Notes: generated by a model from the letters alone, not told the origin. 28,716 nt of DNA from DATEOR01 sp035273885 (GCA_035273885.1 DATEOR010000061.1:1-28716), one strand, 5' to 3'; shown: positions 6,913 to 14,369, counted from the stretch's first letter. A program made the numbers and translations.

Positions 6913-7718
6913 TGCCGCTCGTCGTCTGCGCGACGCCGATCGGGAACCTCGAGGACGTCACGCTCCGGGTTCTCCGCGAGCTCGGCGAGGCCGATCTCGT
7001 CCTCTGCGAGGACACCCGCCGGACGCGCACCCTCCTCGAGCGTCACGGGATTCGCGCCAGGCTCCTCAGCTATCACCAGCACAACGAGGCGAAGCGCGTC
7101 GAGGAGCTCCTGCCGCGCTTGGAGGACGGGGAGAAGATCGCGCTCGCGAGTGACGCCGGTCTTCCCGGCGTGAACGACCCGGGCGCGAGGTTGATCAGGG
7201 CGGCGATCGAGCGCGGCCTGGAGGTCACGGTTCTGCCGGGCCCGTCCGCGGTCGAGACCGCTCTCGTCGCGAGCGGGCTGGTCGGCGAGCGCTACTCGTT
7301 CGTCGGATACCTGCCGCGCGGGCGGGAGGCGCTCGACCGCCTCTAGCACGAAATCGCCTCCTTCGACGGGTCGGTCGTGGCCTTCGAGTCTCCGAAGCGG
7401 CTGCCGGCGTCGCTGCGCTCCCTTGCCGAGGCAGATCCCGGGCGGCCGGTCGCCGTTTGCCGGGAGCTGACGAAGCGTTTCGAGGAGGTCGTGCGCGGGT
7501 CGGCGGAGGAAGTGGCCACGCGGTTTCAGGAGCCGCCGAAGGGCGAGATCACCGTCGTTTTCGGGCCGTCGGGCGTGAGCGGATCGGTGGCGGAGCAGGA
7601 TGCGCTCGCCGCCGTCCTCGAGCTCGTCGGGGCCGGCCTGCCGCGTCGCCGGGCCGCGGATCTCATCTCCGGGCTCACCGGAGTTCCGCGCAACAAGCTT
7701 TACAAAGCGTCACTGTAG
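6912..7718 (+). pseudogene. rsmI: rsmI with in-frame amber stop: 16S rRNA (cytidine1402-2'-O)-methyltransferase
   Basis: The frame from GTG 6912 encodes the first 144 residues of RsmI, a SAM-dependent tetrapyrrole-methylase-fold enzyme that 2'-O-methylates C1402 in the ribosomal P site. Motifs: VCATPIGNLEDVTLR, CEDTRRTRTLLERHGI, SYHQHNE, SDAGLPGVNDPG and VLPGPSAVETAL. At 7344-7346 a TAG interrupts the frame. Without any shift, the same frame continues to 7718 with well-preserved second-half motifs: FESPKRL, CRELTKRFEEV, KGEITVVFGPS and RNKLYKAS. The total of 268 codons is normal for RsmI. A single C-to-T change (CAG to TAG) or a sequencing error would explain it. Conservation on both sides means the lesion is recent or not real. 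Translation of two separate pieces is possible but unlikely. Confidence 0.85.
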
Positions 7719-7724
7719 CCTTAC

Positions 7725-7754
7725 TTGACAACGGAGTGGCGCCCCCATTACCTT
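7725..7754 (+). promoter_or_regulatory. Sigma-A type promoter of the LytM-like gene
   Basis: TTGACA at 7725-7730 is a perfect -35, followed after 18 bases by TACCTT at 7749-7754. This is the clearest two-box promoter in the window, in contrast to the -10-only promoters elsewhere. TGACAACG occurs at 7726-7733 and again at 7772-7779, and TTGTTGT (7753-7759) can pair with ACAACGA (7774-7780), so an operator or leader hairpin may be present. A strong SD, GAGGAGGAG at 7779-7787, precedes the ATG by five bases. Confidence 0.7.
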
Positions 7755-7792
7755 GTTGTTGTTCCCAGAAATGACAACGAGGAGGAGCGGCG

Positions 7793-9046
7793 ATGAAGAG
7801 CCTCGCCTTGCTGCTTCCGGTCCTCGTCGCGCTCCAGGTCGGCGTGCAGCCCGCGCTCGCCTGGGCCTGGCCCGTCGACGGGCCGGTGCTACGACCCTTC
7901 GTCCTTGGCGACGATCCCTACGCCGGCGGCCAGCACCGAGGCATCGACATCGGCGCGCCGGCCGGCACGACCGTTCGTGCGCCCGCCTCCGGCACGGTCA
8001 GCTTCGCCGGCACGGTGCCCACGGGCGGGAAGACGATCACCATCCGGACCGCCGACGGCTTCGCGGTCACCCTCCAGCGCCTCGGTTCCTATTCCGTGGC
8101 GCAGGGGCTCGAGGTCGGGGAGGGAGACGCCGTGGGGTCGGTGGGAGAGGCCGCCGAGCCGTACGTCTATCTGGGGGTCCGGAAGGCCGACGAGCCGGAC
8201 GGGTACGTCGATCCCGTCGGGCTTCTGCCCGCGGCGCCGCCGGCCCCGGCTCCCGACGACCCGGCTCCGGTAGAGCCCGAGCCCGTCCCCGCGCCGAGCC
8301 ATCCGGGCTCGAAGCACCACGAGCACGTCGCTCCGGCGCCGGTGGTCGTCGAGCAGCCGAGCGCTCCGCCGGCCGAAAACCCGGACGCGGTGCCGAGGGC
8401 TCGCACGCGGAGCCGGTCAGCCGGCGCGCGGCGGCCACATACGAACGACCTGCCTCACGCTCGGACCCGGGCCCGCCTCGCGCGATTGCCGAACGCCCTG
8501 CAGGCCCCCGCGGTGCTTCCTGAGGCGAACACGCGCGTGCCCGACGGCATCGACGCACGTTCTGTCTCGTCTTCGCGCCTCGCGTGGACCGCGCCGGGCG
8601 CTGCGGTGCTGGTCGGGCTCGCGCTGCTCTGCGCCGGTCTAGCCCGCCGCCGACGCGAGTTCGCTCACGCAGTTGCGGCAGACAGACCGTCCGCGATGCT
8701 CCTGCAGCGAGCTGCGGCGCCCGCAGAAGATGCAGACGGTCACCGGCTTCGAGAGAAGGATCACATCGTCCTTCACCGAGATCTCGAGCGGATCCTTCTC
8801 GCCGAGCGAGAACCGCTTCCTGATCTCGATGGGAATGACGATCCGGCCCAGGTCGTCGATGTGGCGGATGATCCCCGTCCTCGTTGCCCCCCTCGTCGAG
8901 CGCGCACTCGGGCGCTCCGTTGTTCCGTTCGACCCCAACGTCGCTCTGCCTTTCGTTCGCGGCGGACTTCCAACAACACGTCCCCGCGCTTTGCCGTTTC
9001 TAACCATCATTTGCGGCTGCGGGGCCGCGCGGAGTCATTCGTATGA
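7793..9046 (+). CDS. Secreted, membrane-anchored LytM (M23)-like protein, degenerate; C-terminus doubtful
   Basis: It starts with a signal peptide (MKSLALLLPVLVALQVGV..ALA, residues 1-23), then WAWPVDGPVLRPF, the usual entry to an M23/LytM fold. HRGIDIGAPAG carries the first zinc ligands (His48, Asp52), followed by APASGTVSFAG. The later catalytic His positions are lost: LQRLGS replaces the usual YAHLS-like site, and PYVYLGVR replaces HLHFEVR. It is therefore probably a non-enzymatic LytM factor that binds or activates other wall hydrolases. A Pro/Ala/Glu linker follows, then one transmembrane helix at about 263-283 and RRRR. Beyond about 8640 the frame runs antisense through the whole abrB gene and third-position G/C falls, so the last 130 codons are probably not native. 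Confidence 0.75.
   Translation: MKSLALLLPVLVALQVGVQPALAWAWPVDGPVLRPFVLGDDPYAGGQHRGIDIGAPAGTTVRAPASGTVSFAGTVPTGGKTITIRTADGFAVTLQRLGSYSVAQGLEVGEGDAVGSVGEAAEPYVYLGVRKADEPDGYVDPVGLLPAAPPAPAPDDPAPVEPEPVPAPSHPGSKHHEHVAPAPVVVEQPSAPPAENPDAVPRARTRSRSAGARRPHTNDLPHARTRARLARLPNALQAPAVLPEANTRVPDGIDARSVSSSRLAWTAPGAAVLVGLALLCAGLARRRREFAHAVAADRPSAMLLQRAAAPAEDADGHRLREKDHIVLHRDLERILLAEREPLPDLDGNDDPAQVVDVADDPRPRCPPRRARTRALRCSVRPQRRSAFRSRRTSNNTSPRFAVSNHHLRLRGRAESFV
8639..9010 (-). CDS. abrB: AbrB/SpoVT family transcriptional regulator with C-terminal zinc ribbon
   Basis: Up to 123 residues. The swapped-hairpin AbrB DNA-binding domain lies at 45-89: TGIIRHIDDLGRIVIP, IEIRKRFSLGEKDPLEI, VILLSKP. It is followed by CIFCG (Cys93, Cys96) and CRNC (Cys111, Cys114), a zinc ribbon also present in Firmicutes AbrB-type proteins. 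The first 40 residues are basic and low in pattern, so the true start may be the TTG at 8938 rather than the ATG at 9010; no clear SD supports either. AbrB proteins are dimeric or tetrameric regulators of growth-phase genes. Its place between rsmI and metG is the same as in Bacillus subtilis. Confidence 0.88.
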   Translation of the reverse strand: MMVRNGKARGRVVGSPPRTKGRATLGSNGTTERPSARSTRGATRTGIIRHIDDLGRIVIPIEIRKRFSLGEKDPLEISVKDDVILLSKPVTVCIFCGRRSSLQEHRGRSVCRNCVSELASAAG

Positions 9047-9047
9047 T
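9042..9047 (+). promoter_or_regulatory. -10 element for the metG operon
   Basis: TATGAT, one mismatch to TATAAT, ends eight bases before GTG 9056. No SD precedes that codon, so a leaderless or near-leaderless transcript is likely. Confidence 0.5.
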
Positions 9048-9055
9048 TGCCGTGC

Positions 9056-10573
9056 GTGGGCTTCTACATCACCACACCGATCTATTACGTCAACGCGACG
9101 CCGCACGTCGGACATGCCTACACGACGATCGCCGCGGACATCCTCGCGCGCCACCGTCGCCAGCGGGGAGAGGAGACCTTCTTTCTGACGGGCACCGACG
9201 AGCACGGCTCGAACATCGCGCGGGTGGCGGAGGAGGCCGGTCTCGACCCGAAGGAGTTCGTCGACCGGAACGCAGCCACCTTCATGGAGATGACGCGGCG
9301 GATCAACGTCTCCAACGACTTCTTCATTCGTACGACCGACGAACGCCACGAACAGCTCGTGCAGGAGTTCCTGCAGCGGATCTACGACGCCGGCGAGATC
9401 TACGAAGGTGTCTACGCCGGGCTCTATTGCAGCCGCTGCGAGTCCTTCTACACGGAAGCCGAGCTCGTGGACGGGAACTGCCCGCAGCACGGGATTCCGC
9501 CGGAGTGGGTGGAGGAGAAGAACTACTTCTTCCGGCTCTCCGCGTACCAGGACAAGCTGCTCGCCCTCTACGACGAGAACTCGGAGTTCGTCCTGCCGAA
9601 GTTCCGGGCCAACGAGGCGCGGAGCTTCATCGAGCAGGGCCTCGACGACATCAGCGTGAGCCGTGCCACTCAGCGGTGGGGTGTGTCGGTGCCCTGGGAC
9701 CCCGACCAGGTCGTCTACGTGTGGGTCGACGCCCTCATCAACTACTGGAGCGCGCTTGCCTTCGCGCGCGAGGGCGAGGACCTCCGCGACCGGCTCTGGC
9801 CGGAGGTCCATCACCTCCTGGCGAAGGACATCCTCAAGTTCCACTGCGTGATCTGGCCGGCGCTCCTCATGGGCGCCGGAGTCAGCGTGCCAAAGCAGCT
9901 GTTCGTGCACGGCTATCTGCTGATCGACGACCGCAAGATGTCCAAGTCGGTGGGGAACGTCATCGACCCGCTCGAGCTCATCGACGTCTACGGAGTCGAC
10001 GCGGTGCGCTACTACCTGTTCCGCGCGGCCTCGTTCGGGCAGGACGGCAACATCTCGGTAGACGGGCTGCACGAGCGCTACGAGCGCGAGCTAGGCAACG
10101 ATCTCGGCAACCTCCTGTCACGCACGACGGCGATGATCGCGCGCTACCGGGGCGGCAAGCTTCCGGTGGCCCAGGGCTCCACGGAGCTGGCTGCCGAGCT
10201 CGACGGGCTCGGGGGCAAGGTCGTCGAGCGCCTGGACTCGTACGACCTGACCGGGGGTCTCGACGAGATCTGGGAGGTCGTCCGCGCACTCAACCGGCAC
10301 GTGGAGCAGAACGCACCGTGGGAGCTCGCAAAGGACGAGGCCAAGGCGGACGAGCTCGACCGCGTGCTGTTCGACCTCGCCGACGGGTTGCGCGTGCTCG
10401 CCGTCACGCTGGCTCCGTACCTGCCCGAGACGACACCTCGCATCCTGGAGGCGCTCGGCCAGGACCCTGGCCTGGACTGGGATCGTGCGCGGTCCGGCCA
10501 GACTCGCGCGGCAGACGGGATTGCGCCGGCCGTGCCGCTCTTTCCACGGGTCGATTCGCCCGCGGCAGTCTGA
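9056..10573 (+). CDS. metG: Methionyl-tRNA synthetase
   Basis: A 505-residue class I synthetase that charges tRNA-Met and initiator tRNA. The protein opens VGFYITTPIYYVNATPHVGHAY, with HVGH as the HIGH motif at about residues 17-20. TGTDEHGSNI follows, then the zinc knuckle CSRC...CPQHG at about 125-150, WVDALINYWSAL, and KMSKSVGNVIDP at about 297-308, the ATP loop. The anticodon-binding helical domain closes the protein; there is no C-terminal tRNA-binding (EMAP) extension, so it is the short form. An upstream TTG at 9047 would add three residues but lies inside the -10 hexamer, so GTG 9056 is preferred. It heads the operon with tatD, rsmA and ispE. Confidence 0.95.
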   Translation: MGFYITTPIYYVNATPHVGHAYTTIAADILARHRRQRGEETFFLTGTDEHGSNIARVAEEAGLDPKEFVDRNAATFMEMTRRINVSNDFFIRTTDERHEQLVQEFLQRIYDAGEIYEGVYAGLYCSRCESFYTEAELVDGNCPQHGIPPEWVEEKNYFFRLSAYQDKLLALYDENSEFVLPKFRANEARSFIEQGLDDISVSRATQRWGVSVPWDPDQVVYVWVDALINYWSALAFAREGEDLRDRLWPEVHHLLAKDILKFHCVIWPALLMGAGVSVPKQLFVHGYLLIDDRKMSKSVGNVIDPLELIDVYGVDAVRYYLFRAASFGQDGNISVDGLHERYERELGNDLGNLLSRTTAMIARYRGGKLPVAQGSTELAAELDGLGGKVVERLDSYDLTGGLDEIWEVVRALNRHVEQNAPWELAKDEAKADELDRVLFDLADGLRVLAVTLAPYLPETTPRILEALGQDPGLDWDRARSGQTRAADGIAPAVPLFPRVDSPAAV

Positions 10574-10579
10574 ATCGGT

Positions 10580-11329
10580 GTGATCGACACACACGCGCAC
10601 CTGGACGCTCTCGACGACGCGCCGGCGGCGCTCGCGCGCGCCCGTGAAGCGGGAGTCGGACGAATCATCACCATCGGTACGACGCTCGACTCCTGCCGCG
10701 CGATGCTCGCATTCGCGGAAGGGAAGGACGGCGTCTTCGTCTCGCTCGGTATCCACCCGCACGAGGCGGGCACGGCTGGCTCCGCCGAGGTCGACGAGCT
10801 CGCGACCTTGCTCGAGCACCCGAAAGCTGTGGCGGTCGGCGAGACCGGGCTCGACCATTTCCGGGACTACGCGCCGCATGCCCGCCAGCTCGACCTCTTC
10901 CGCGCGCAGGCGGATCTCGCCGTTTCCGCGGGCAAGCCGATCGTCGTCCACACCCGCTCGGCAGAGGAGGACACATTGGCGGTGCTCACCGGGCTTCCGG
11001 ACGGGGCGCGCGTCGTACTGCACTGCTTCTCGTCGCTTCGCCTGCTCGGCCCCGCGCTGGAGAGGGGCTGGTACGTCTCCTTCGCAGGGAACGTGACTTA
11101 TCCCAAGGCGATGGAGCTCCGGACCGCGGCGGCGCGTGTCCCCGCAGACCGGATCCTGGCGGAGACGGACAGCCCATACCTCTCTCCGCAGCCGCTGCGA
11201 GGCCAGCCGAACGAGCCGGCCAACGTCGTCCACACGCTTACGACTCTGGCCGAGGCGCGTGGCGAGGACCGCGACGAGCTCGAACGTTCGATCGACGCCA
11301 ACGCGACCGCGGCCTTCGGCCTCCCGTGA
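10580..11329 (+). CDS. tatD: TatD family metal-dependent DNase
   Basis: A 249-residue amidohydrolase-fold nuclease of usual length. Metal ligands are visible: THAHLD at residues 4-9, GETGLD with the bridging Glu, VVHTR, LHCFSS and AETDSPYL with the last Asp. TatD enzymes are 3'-5' exonucleases or DNases involved in DNA repair and quality control. The GTG start lies six bases after the metG stop, and the stop overlaps the rsmA start in GTGA (11326-11329), so expression is coupled. The metG-tatD-rsmA order is widespread in Gram-positive bacteria. Confidence 0.93.
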   Translation: MIDTHAHLDALDDAPAALARAREAGVGRIITIGTTLDSCRAMLAFAEGKDGVFVSLGIHPHEAGTAGSAEVDELATLLEHPKAVAVGETGLDHFRDYAPHARQLDLFRAQADLAVSAGKPIVVHTRSAEEDTLAVLTGLPDGARVVLHCFSSLRLLGPALERGWYVSFAGNVTYPKAMELRTAAARVPADRILAETDSPYLSPQPLRGQPNEPANVVHTLTTLAEARGEDRDELERSIDANATAAFGLP

Positions 11330-12108
11330 AGCTTCCCGTTGCACCCAATCGCGACCTCGGCCAGCACTTCCTCGTGGACGACAACATCCTCGGCGTTGCC
11401 GGCCGCCTCGCCGACCTCGGCCCGGACGACGTTGTCCTCGAGGTCGGGGCCGGGCTCGGTGTCCTCACCGCCTACCTTGCCGAGCGCGTACGCCTCGTCC
11501 ACGCCGTGGAGCTCGACCGGGGCCTCGAGCCGCACCTCCGTGAGCGCCTCGCCGGCCACGACAACGTCGAGCTCCTGCTCGGCGACGCCTTGGCGCTCCC
11601 GCTCGAATCGCTCGACCCGCCTCCGGCGAAGCTCGTCGCCAACCTGCCGTACCAGATCGCCACGCCGCTGATCGCCGAAAGCCTGGACGGTCTGCCCTCG
11701 CTGGAGCTCTGGTGTGTGATGGTGCAGCGCGAGGTCGCGGACCGCTTCTTCGCCGAGCCTGGGACGAAAAGCTACGGCGCCGTCTCGGTACTCATCCAGC
11801 TCACGGCCGAGCGCACCGGCTTCCACCCGGTCGCCCGTACGGTCTTCCGCCCGCCGCCGAATGTGGACTCCGCGCTCGTCGCGTTCAGACGCACCCGTAC
11901 CTGGGGGGTCGAGTTCGAGCATGTCAAGGAGATCGTCCAGGGTGCGTTCGGGCACCGGCGAAAGACGCTGCTCAACTCGCTCGAACTCGTCCGTGGCGGC
12001 AGGGCGGACGCGGAGACGGCGCTGGAGAAGCTCGGGCTACGCGCGGATGTCCGCGCCGAGGCGCTCGCGCCCCCGCAGTTTCTTCGGCTCGCGGAGCTCC
12101 TTCCGTGA
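11326..12108 (+). CDS. rsmA: 16S rRNA dimethyladenosine transferase (KsgA)
   Basis: A 260-residue SAM methyltransferase that dimethylates A1518 and A1519 near the 3' end of 16S rRNA during small-subunit assembly. Motifs: DLGQHFLVDDNIL at 10-22, VLEVGAGLGVLT (SAM motif I) at 37-48, VELD (motif II), GDALAL, and ANLPYQIATPL with the catalytic NLPY at 106-109. VQREVADRF and FRPPPNVDSALVAF are family signatures in the second half. GTG start and TGA stop each overlap neighbours by four bases (GTGA), linking it to tatD and ispE. Confidence 0.95.
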   Translation: MKLPVAPNRDLGQHFLVDDNILGVAGRLADLGPDDVVLEVGAGLGVLTAYLAERVRLVHAVELDRGLEPHLRERLAGHDNVELLLGDALALPLESLDPPPAKLVANLPYQIATPLIAESLDGLPSLELWCVMVQREVADRFFAEPGTKSYGAVSVLIQLTAERTGFHPVARTVFRPPPNVDSALVAFRRTRTWGVEFEHVKEIVQGAFGHRRKTLLNSLELVRGGRADAETALEKLGLRADVRAEALAPPQFLRLAELLP

Positions 12109-12929
12109 AGCGCCTGCCCGCGGCCGCGAAGATCAACCTCGCACTCCTGGTCGGACCGACTCGGGAGGACGGGCTGCACGAGGTCGTCACCGTCATGCAA
12201 CGCATCGACATCTGCGATGCGGTCGAGGTCGCGCCCGCGGAGAGCCTCGGGGTCGACGGCTTCCGGAAAGACACGATTGTGCGCGCCGCACTGGAGCGGC
12301 TTGCAGCTGCAGCCGGGACCGAGCCCCGCTGGCGCGTCAAGATCCGCAAGCGGATCCCGCTCGCGGCGGGCCTCGGTGGAGGAAGCGCTGACGCGGCGGC
12401 TGCGCTCTCCCTGGCCAATCCGCTGCTCGACGAGCCGCTTTCTGCCGGCCGCCTCGCGGAGGTCGCGGCCGAAATCGGGGCAGACGTACCGTTCTTCCTC
12501 GAGCCTGGTCCGAAGCTCGCCGAAGGCGCGGGGGAGCGGCTCACCTCACTTGAGCTGCCGCAGGATTTCTGGGTGGTCATCGCGCTCCCGCGCCGCGCGG
12601 CGAAGACGTCGACCGCCGACATCTACGCTCGGTTCGACGCCACAAATGGAGCTGAGCAGTTCGAGGAGCGGCGCGTGGCGCTGACCGACGCGCTCGCTGC
12701 TGTGCGCCGGCCGCGCGACTTCGCCGCCTTCCCGCGGAACGACCTCGCCGAGGCCGCGGGCAGGCCCAAGATCGTCGAGGAGCTCCTGGACGACGGTGCC
12801 TTCCGCGCCGACGTGAGCGGCGCCGGGCCCGCCGTCTACGGCCTCTTCCACCACCTCGCCGACGCCAAGCGCGCCGCGCGCGGGCTGCGCATTCAGGCGA
12901 GGACCTGGGTGGTCGCTCCTGTCTGGTAG
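12105..12929 (+). CDS. ispE: 4-diphosphocytidyl-2-C-methyl-D-erythritol kinase
   Basis: A 274-residue GHMP kinase for the fourth step of the MEP isoprenoid pathway: it phosphorylates the 2-hydroxyl of CDP-methylerythritol. PAAAKINLALLVG contains the catalytic Lys9 region; IPLAAGLGGGSADAAAAL at about 84-101 is the GHMP ATP loop; IGADVPFFLEPG holds the catalytic Asp; DVSGAGPAVYGLF is the C-terminal glycine motif. The product feeds undecaprenyl carriers used by the LCP and GT-C enzymes. GTG start overlaps the rsmA stop. It is the last gene of the metG operon; a new promoter-like TAGCGT covers its stop codon. Confidence 0.95.
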   Translation: MKRLPAAAKINLALLVGPTREDGLHEVVTVMQRIDICDAVEVAPAESLGVDGFRKDTIVRAALERLAAAAGTEPRWRVKIRKRIPLAAGLGGGSADAAAALSLANPLLDEPLSAGRLAEVAAEIGADVPFFLEPGPKLAEGAGERLTSLELPQDFWVVIALPRRAAKTSTADIYARFDATNGAEQFEERRVALTDALAAVRRPRDFAAFPRNDLAEAAGRPKIVEELLDDGAFRADVSGAGPAVYGLFHHLADAKRAARGLRIQARTWVVAPVW

Positions 12930-12932
12930 CGT
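12927..12932 (+). promoter_or_regulatory. -10 element before the 117-aa membrane protein gene
   Basis: TAGCGT begins at the ispE stop codon and lies nine bases before ATG 12942. No SD is visible, so a very short or absent leader is likely. Confidence 0.4.
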
Positions 12933-12941
12933 CGCGCCGCC

Positions 12942-13295
12942 ATGGACGAGCCCCGGACGATCGAGCACGGCGAAAGCGCATCGGCGCGCTGGTTGAGGGA
13001 GCGGCGGCTCCGGCTCGCCCTCCTGATCGCGTTCGTCGAGAGCCTGCTGGTCCTCTTCAGCGCCCACGGCTGGCGCTACGTGATCATCGCGGTGATCGTC
13101 GCGCTCCCCGCCTACTGGTTCCTCGGACGCCGGCGGCCCGGCGTGGTCTACGAGGCGACCTGGATCGCGGCGGTCTCCCAGCTCCTGGCGGTGCTCGTCC
13201 CGGTGCTCTGGGTCCTCGTCAAGGTGCTTGCCCTCGTCGTCCTCATCGGTCTCGCGGTCTTCCTGCTGGCGGCGCTCCTCCTCGACCGAAAATAG
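12942..13295 (+). CDS. Small integral membrane protein, 117 aa
   Basis: It begins MDEPRTIEHGESASARWLRERR, a charged cytoplasmic head, followed by three to four hydrophobic segments: LALLIAFVESLLVLF, YVIIAVIVALPAYWFLG, WIAAVSQLLAVLVPVLWV and LALVVLIGLAVFLLAALLL, ending DRK. No enzyme motif is seen and I cannot name a family. It sits between ispE and tRNA-Gln. Codon use matches neighbours, so it appears native rather than acquired. Confidence 0.7.
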   Translation: MDEPRTIEHGESASARWLRERRLRLALLIAFVESLLVLFSAHGWRYVIIAVIVALPAYWFLGRRRPGVVYEATWIAAVSQLLAVLVPVLWVLVKVLALVVLIGLAVFLLAALLLDRK

Positions 13296-13361
13296 GCCAG
13301 GCATGAACGCGGACAAGACCAGGAAGCAGGATCGGCGCCCAGTCGAGATGACGTGACCCGG

Positions 13362-13367
13362 TATTCT
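13362..13367 (+). promoter_or_regulatory. Possible -10 for tRNA-Gln and glmU-like gene
   Basis: TATTCT fits TANNNT and is close to consensus. It lies about 57 bases before the tRNA, in the 129-base gap 13296-13424 that otherwise holds nothing I recognise. No good -35 is seen. Confidence 0.3.
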
Positions 13368-13424
13368 CCAGGTGTCGGTTCCGTGAACTTCGTCGACAAA
13401 GTCCCTGCAAACGGCATCTTTCGG

Positions 13425-13498
13425 TGGGGCGTAGCCAAGTGGTAAGGCAGCGGGTTTTGGTCCCGTGACCGGAGGTTCGAATCCTCCCGCCCCAGCCA
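13425..13498 (+). tRNA. tRNA-Gln (anticodon TTG)
   Basis: A full cloverleaf is present. The acceptor stem TGGGGCG pairs with CGCCCCA (13488-13494). The D arm holds AGTGGTAAGG. The anticodon stem GCGGG/CCCGT encloses the loop TTTTGGT, with anticodon TTG at 13457-13459 reading CAA (and CAG by wobble). The T arm GGAGG TTCGAAT CCTCC is perfect. Discriminator G13495 and an encoded CCA follow. It lies 13 bases before the glmU-like start, so the two may share a transcript. Confidence 0.97.
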
Positions 13499-13511
13499 TA
13501 ACCTCGAGCCC

Positions 13512-14261
13512 ATGACCTCATCGCTCGCCGCGGTCGTGATGGCTGCGGGCCTCGGAACGCGGATGCGCTCCGACCGCCCGAAGCACCTGCACCCGCTGCT
13601 CGGGAGGCGGCTGCTCGACTGGTCGATCGCGCCGGTCTTGCCGCTCGGCCCCGATCCGCTCGTCGTCGTCTGCTCACCTGAAACGAAGGGCGAGCTGGAC
13701 GGCACGTTGCCCGCGGGTGCGACCCTGGCCGTCCAGGAGGAGCCGAAAGGCACCGGTGACGCCGTCGCGGCCGCGCACCCGGCGCTCGCCGGTTTCGACG
13801 GAGACGTCTTCGTTCTCGACGGCGCCGCGCCGCTGCTCACCACCGACCTTCTCGAGGCTCTGCTGGACGAGCACCGCAGGGCCGGCGCCTCCGTCACGGT
13901 TCTCTCCATCGAGCCGGACGAGCCGCTTCCGTACGGCCGCATCATCCGGGACGAGCAGGGCGCTCTGCGCGCGATCGTCGAAGAGAAGGACGCCTCCCCG
14001 GAGGAACGCGCCATCCGCGAGCTCAACACCTCGATCTATGTCTTCCGCGCAGCCGATCTGTGGCCCGCGCTCGAGGCGCTCGACCCGGCCAACGCCCAGG
14101 GCGAGCTGTACCTGACCGACGCGGTGCTGAGCCTCGTGGAAGCCGGGCGCGTCGCTGCCGTCTATTGTGCCCCTGTGGCCGAAATGGGTCTCGGCGTGAA
14201 CACGCCGGAGGAGCTGGCGGAGGCCGAGGCTGCGCTTCGCCGGCGCGGTTCTGGAGGGTGA
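13512..14261 (+). CDS. GlmU-like nucleotidyltransferase, uridyltransferase domain only
   Basis: A 249-residue protein homologous to the N-terminal pyrophosphorylase half of GlmU, which makes UDP-GlcNAc. AAVVMAAGLGTRMRS is the nucleotide loop; PKHLHPLLGRRLLDW, VQEEPKGTGDAV, GRIIRDEQG, IVEEKDA, ELNTSIYVF and LGVNTPEELAEAE follow the GlmU order. Normal GlmU has about 450 residues, with a C-terminal left-handed beta-helix acetyltransferase that is absent here. The usual GDVPLL metal motif reads DGAAPLL (residues 103-109), so the standard Asp is replaced by Ala, with an Asp two positions earlier. Position upstream of prs matches glmU in Firmicutes and actinobacteria. It may be a divergent GlmU needing a separate acetyltransferase, or another sugar nucleotidyltransferase. 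Confidence 0.75.
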   Translation: MTSSLAAVVMAAGLGTRMRSDRPKHLHPLLGRRLLDWSIAPVLPLGPDPLVVVCSPETKGELDGTLPAGATLAVQEEPKGTGDAVAAAHPALAGFDGDVFVLDGAAPLLTTDLLEALLDEHRRAGASVTVLSIEPDEPLPYGRIIRDEQGALRAIVEEKDASPEERAIRELNTSIYVFRAADLWPALEALDPANAQGELYLTDAVLSLVEAGRVAAVYCAPVAEMGLGVNTPEELAEAEAALRRRGSGG

Positions 14262-14334
14262 CCGTGCGGTACGTCCAGCGCTGCAGGGACAATGTCTCAG
14301 TTGCGCGAGTGGAGGTTGACCGCGATGCTTCGAG

Positions 14335-14340
14335 TACCGT
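14335..14340 (+). promoter_or_regulatory. Possible -10 element for prs
   Basis: TACCGT fits TANNNT and would give a leader of about 23 bases containing the AGGAAGG SD (14358-14364). TTGACC upstream is only 13 bases away, too close for a standard -35. Confidence 0.3.
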
Positions 14341-14369
14341 CGCGGGGTGGATCGACCAGGAAGGCAACA

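Noticed and set aside
7377..7718. Separate gene starting at GTG 7377
   Set aside because: It is the second half of RsmI in the same frame as the first half, so it is treated as part of one interrupted gene.
8960..8985. ACAACACGTC shared between the abrB 5' region and 17141-17150 as a common operator
   Set aside because: A 10-base match is expected many times by chance in a window of this size, and no symmetry is present.
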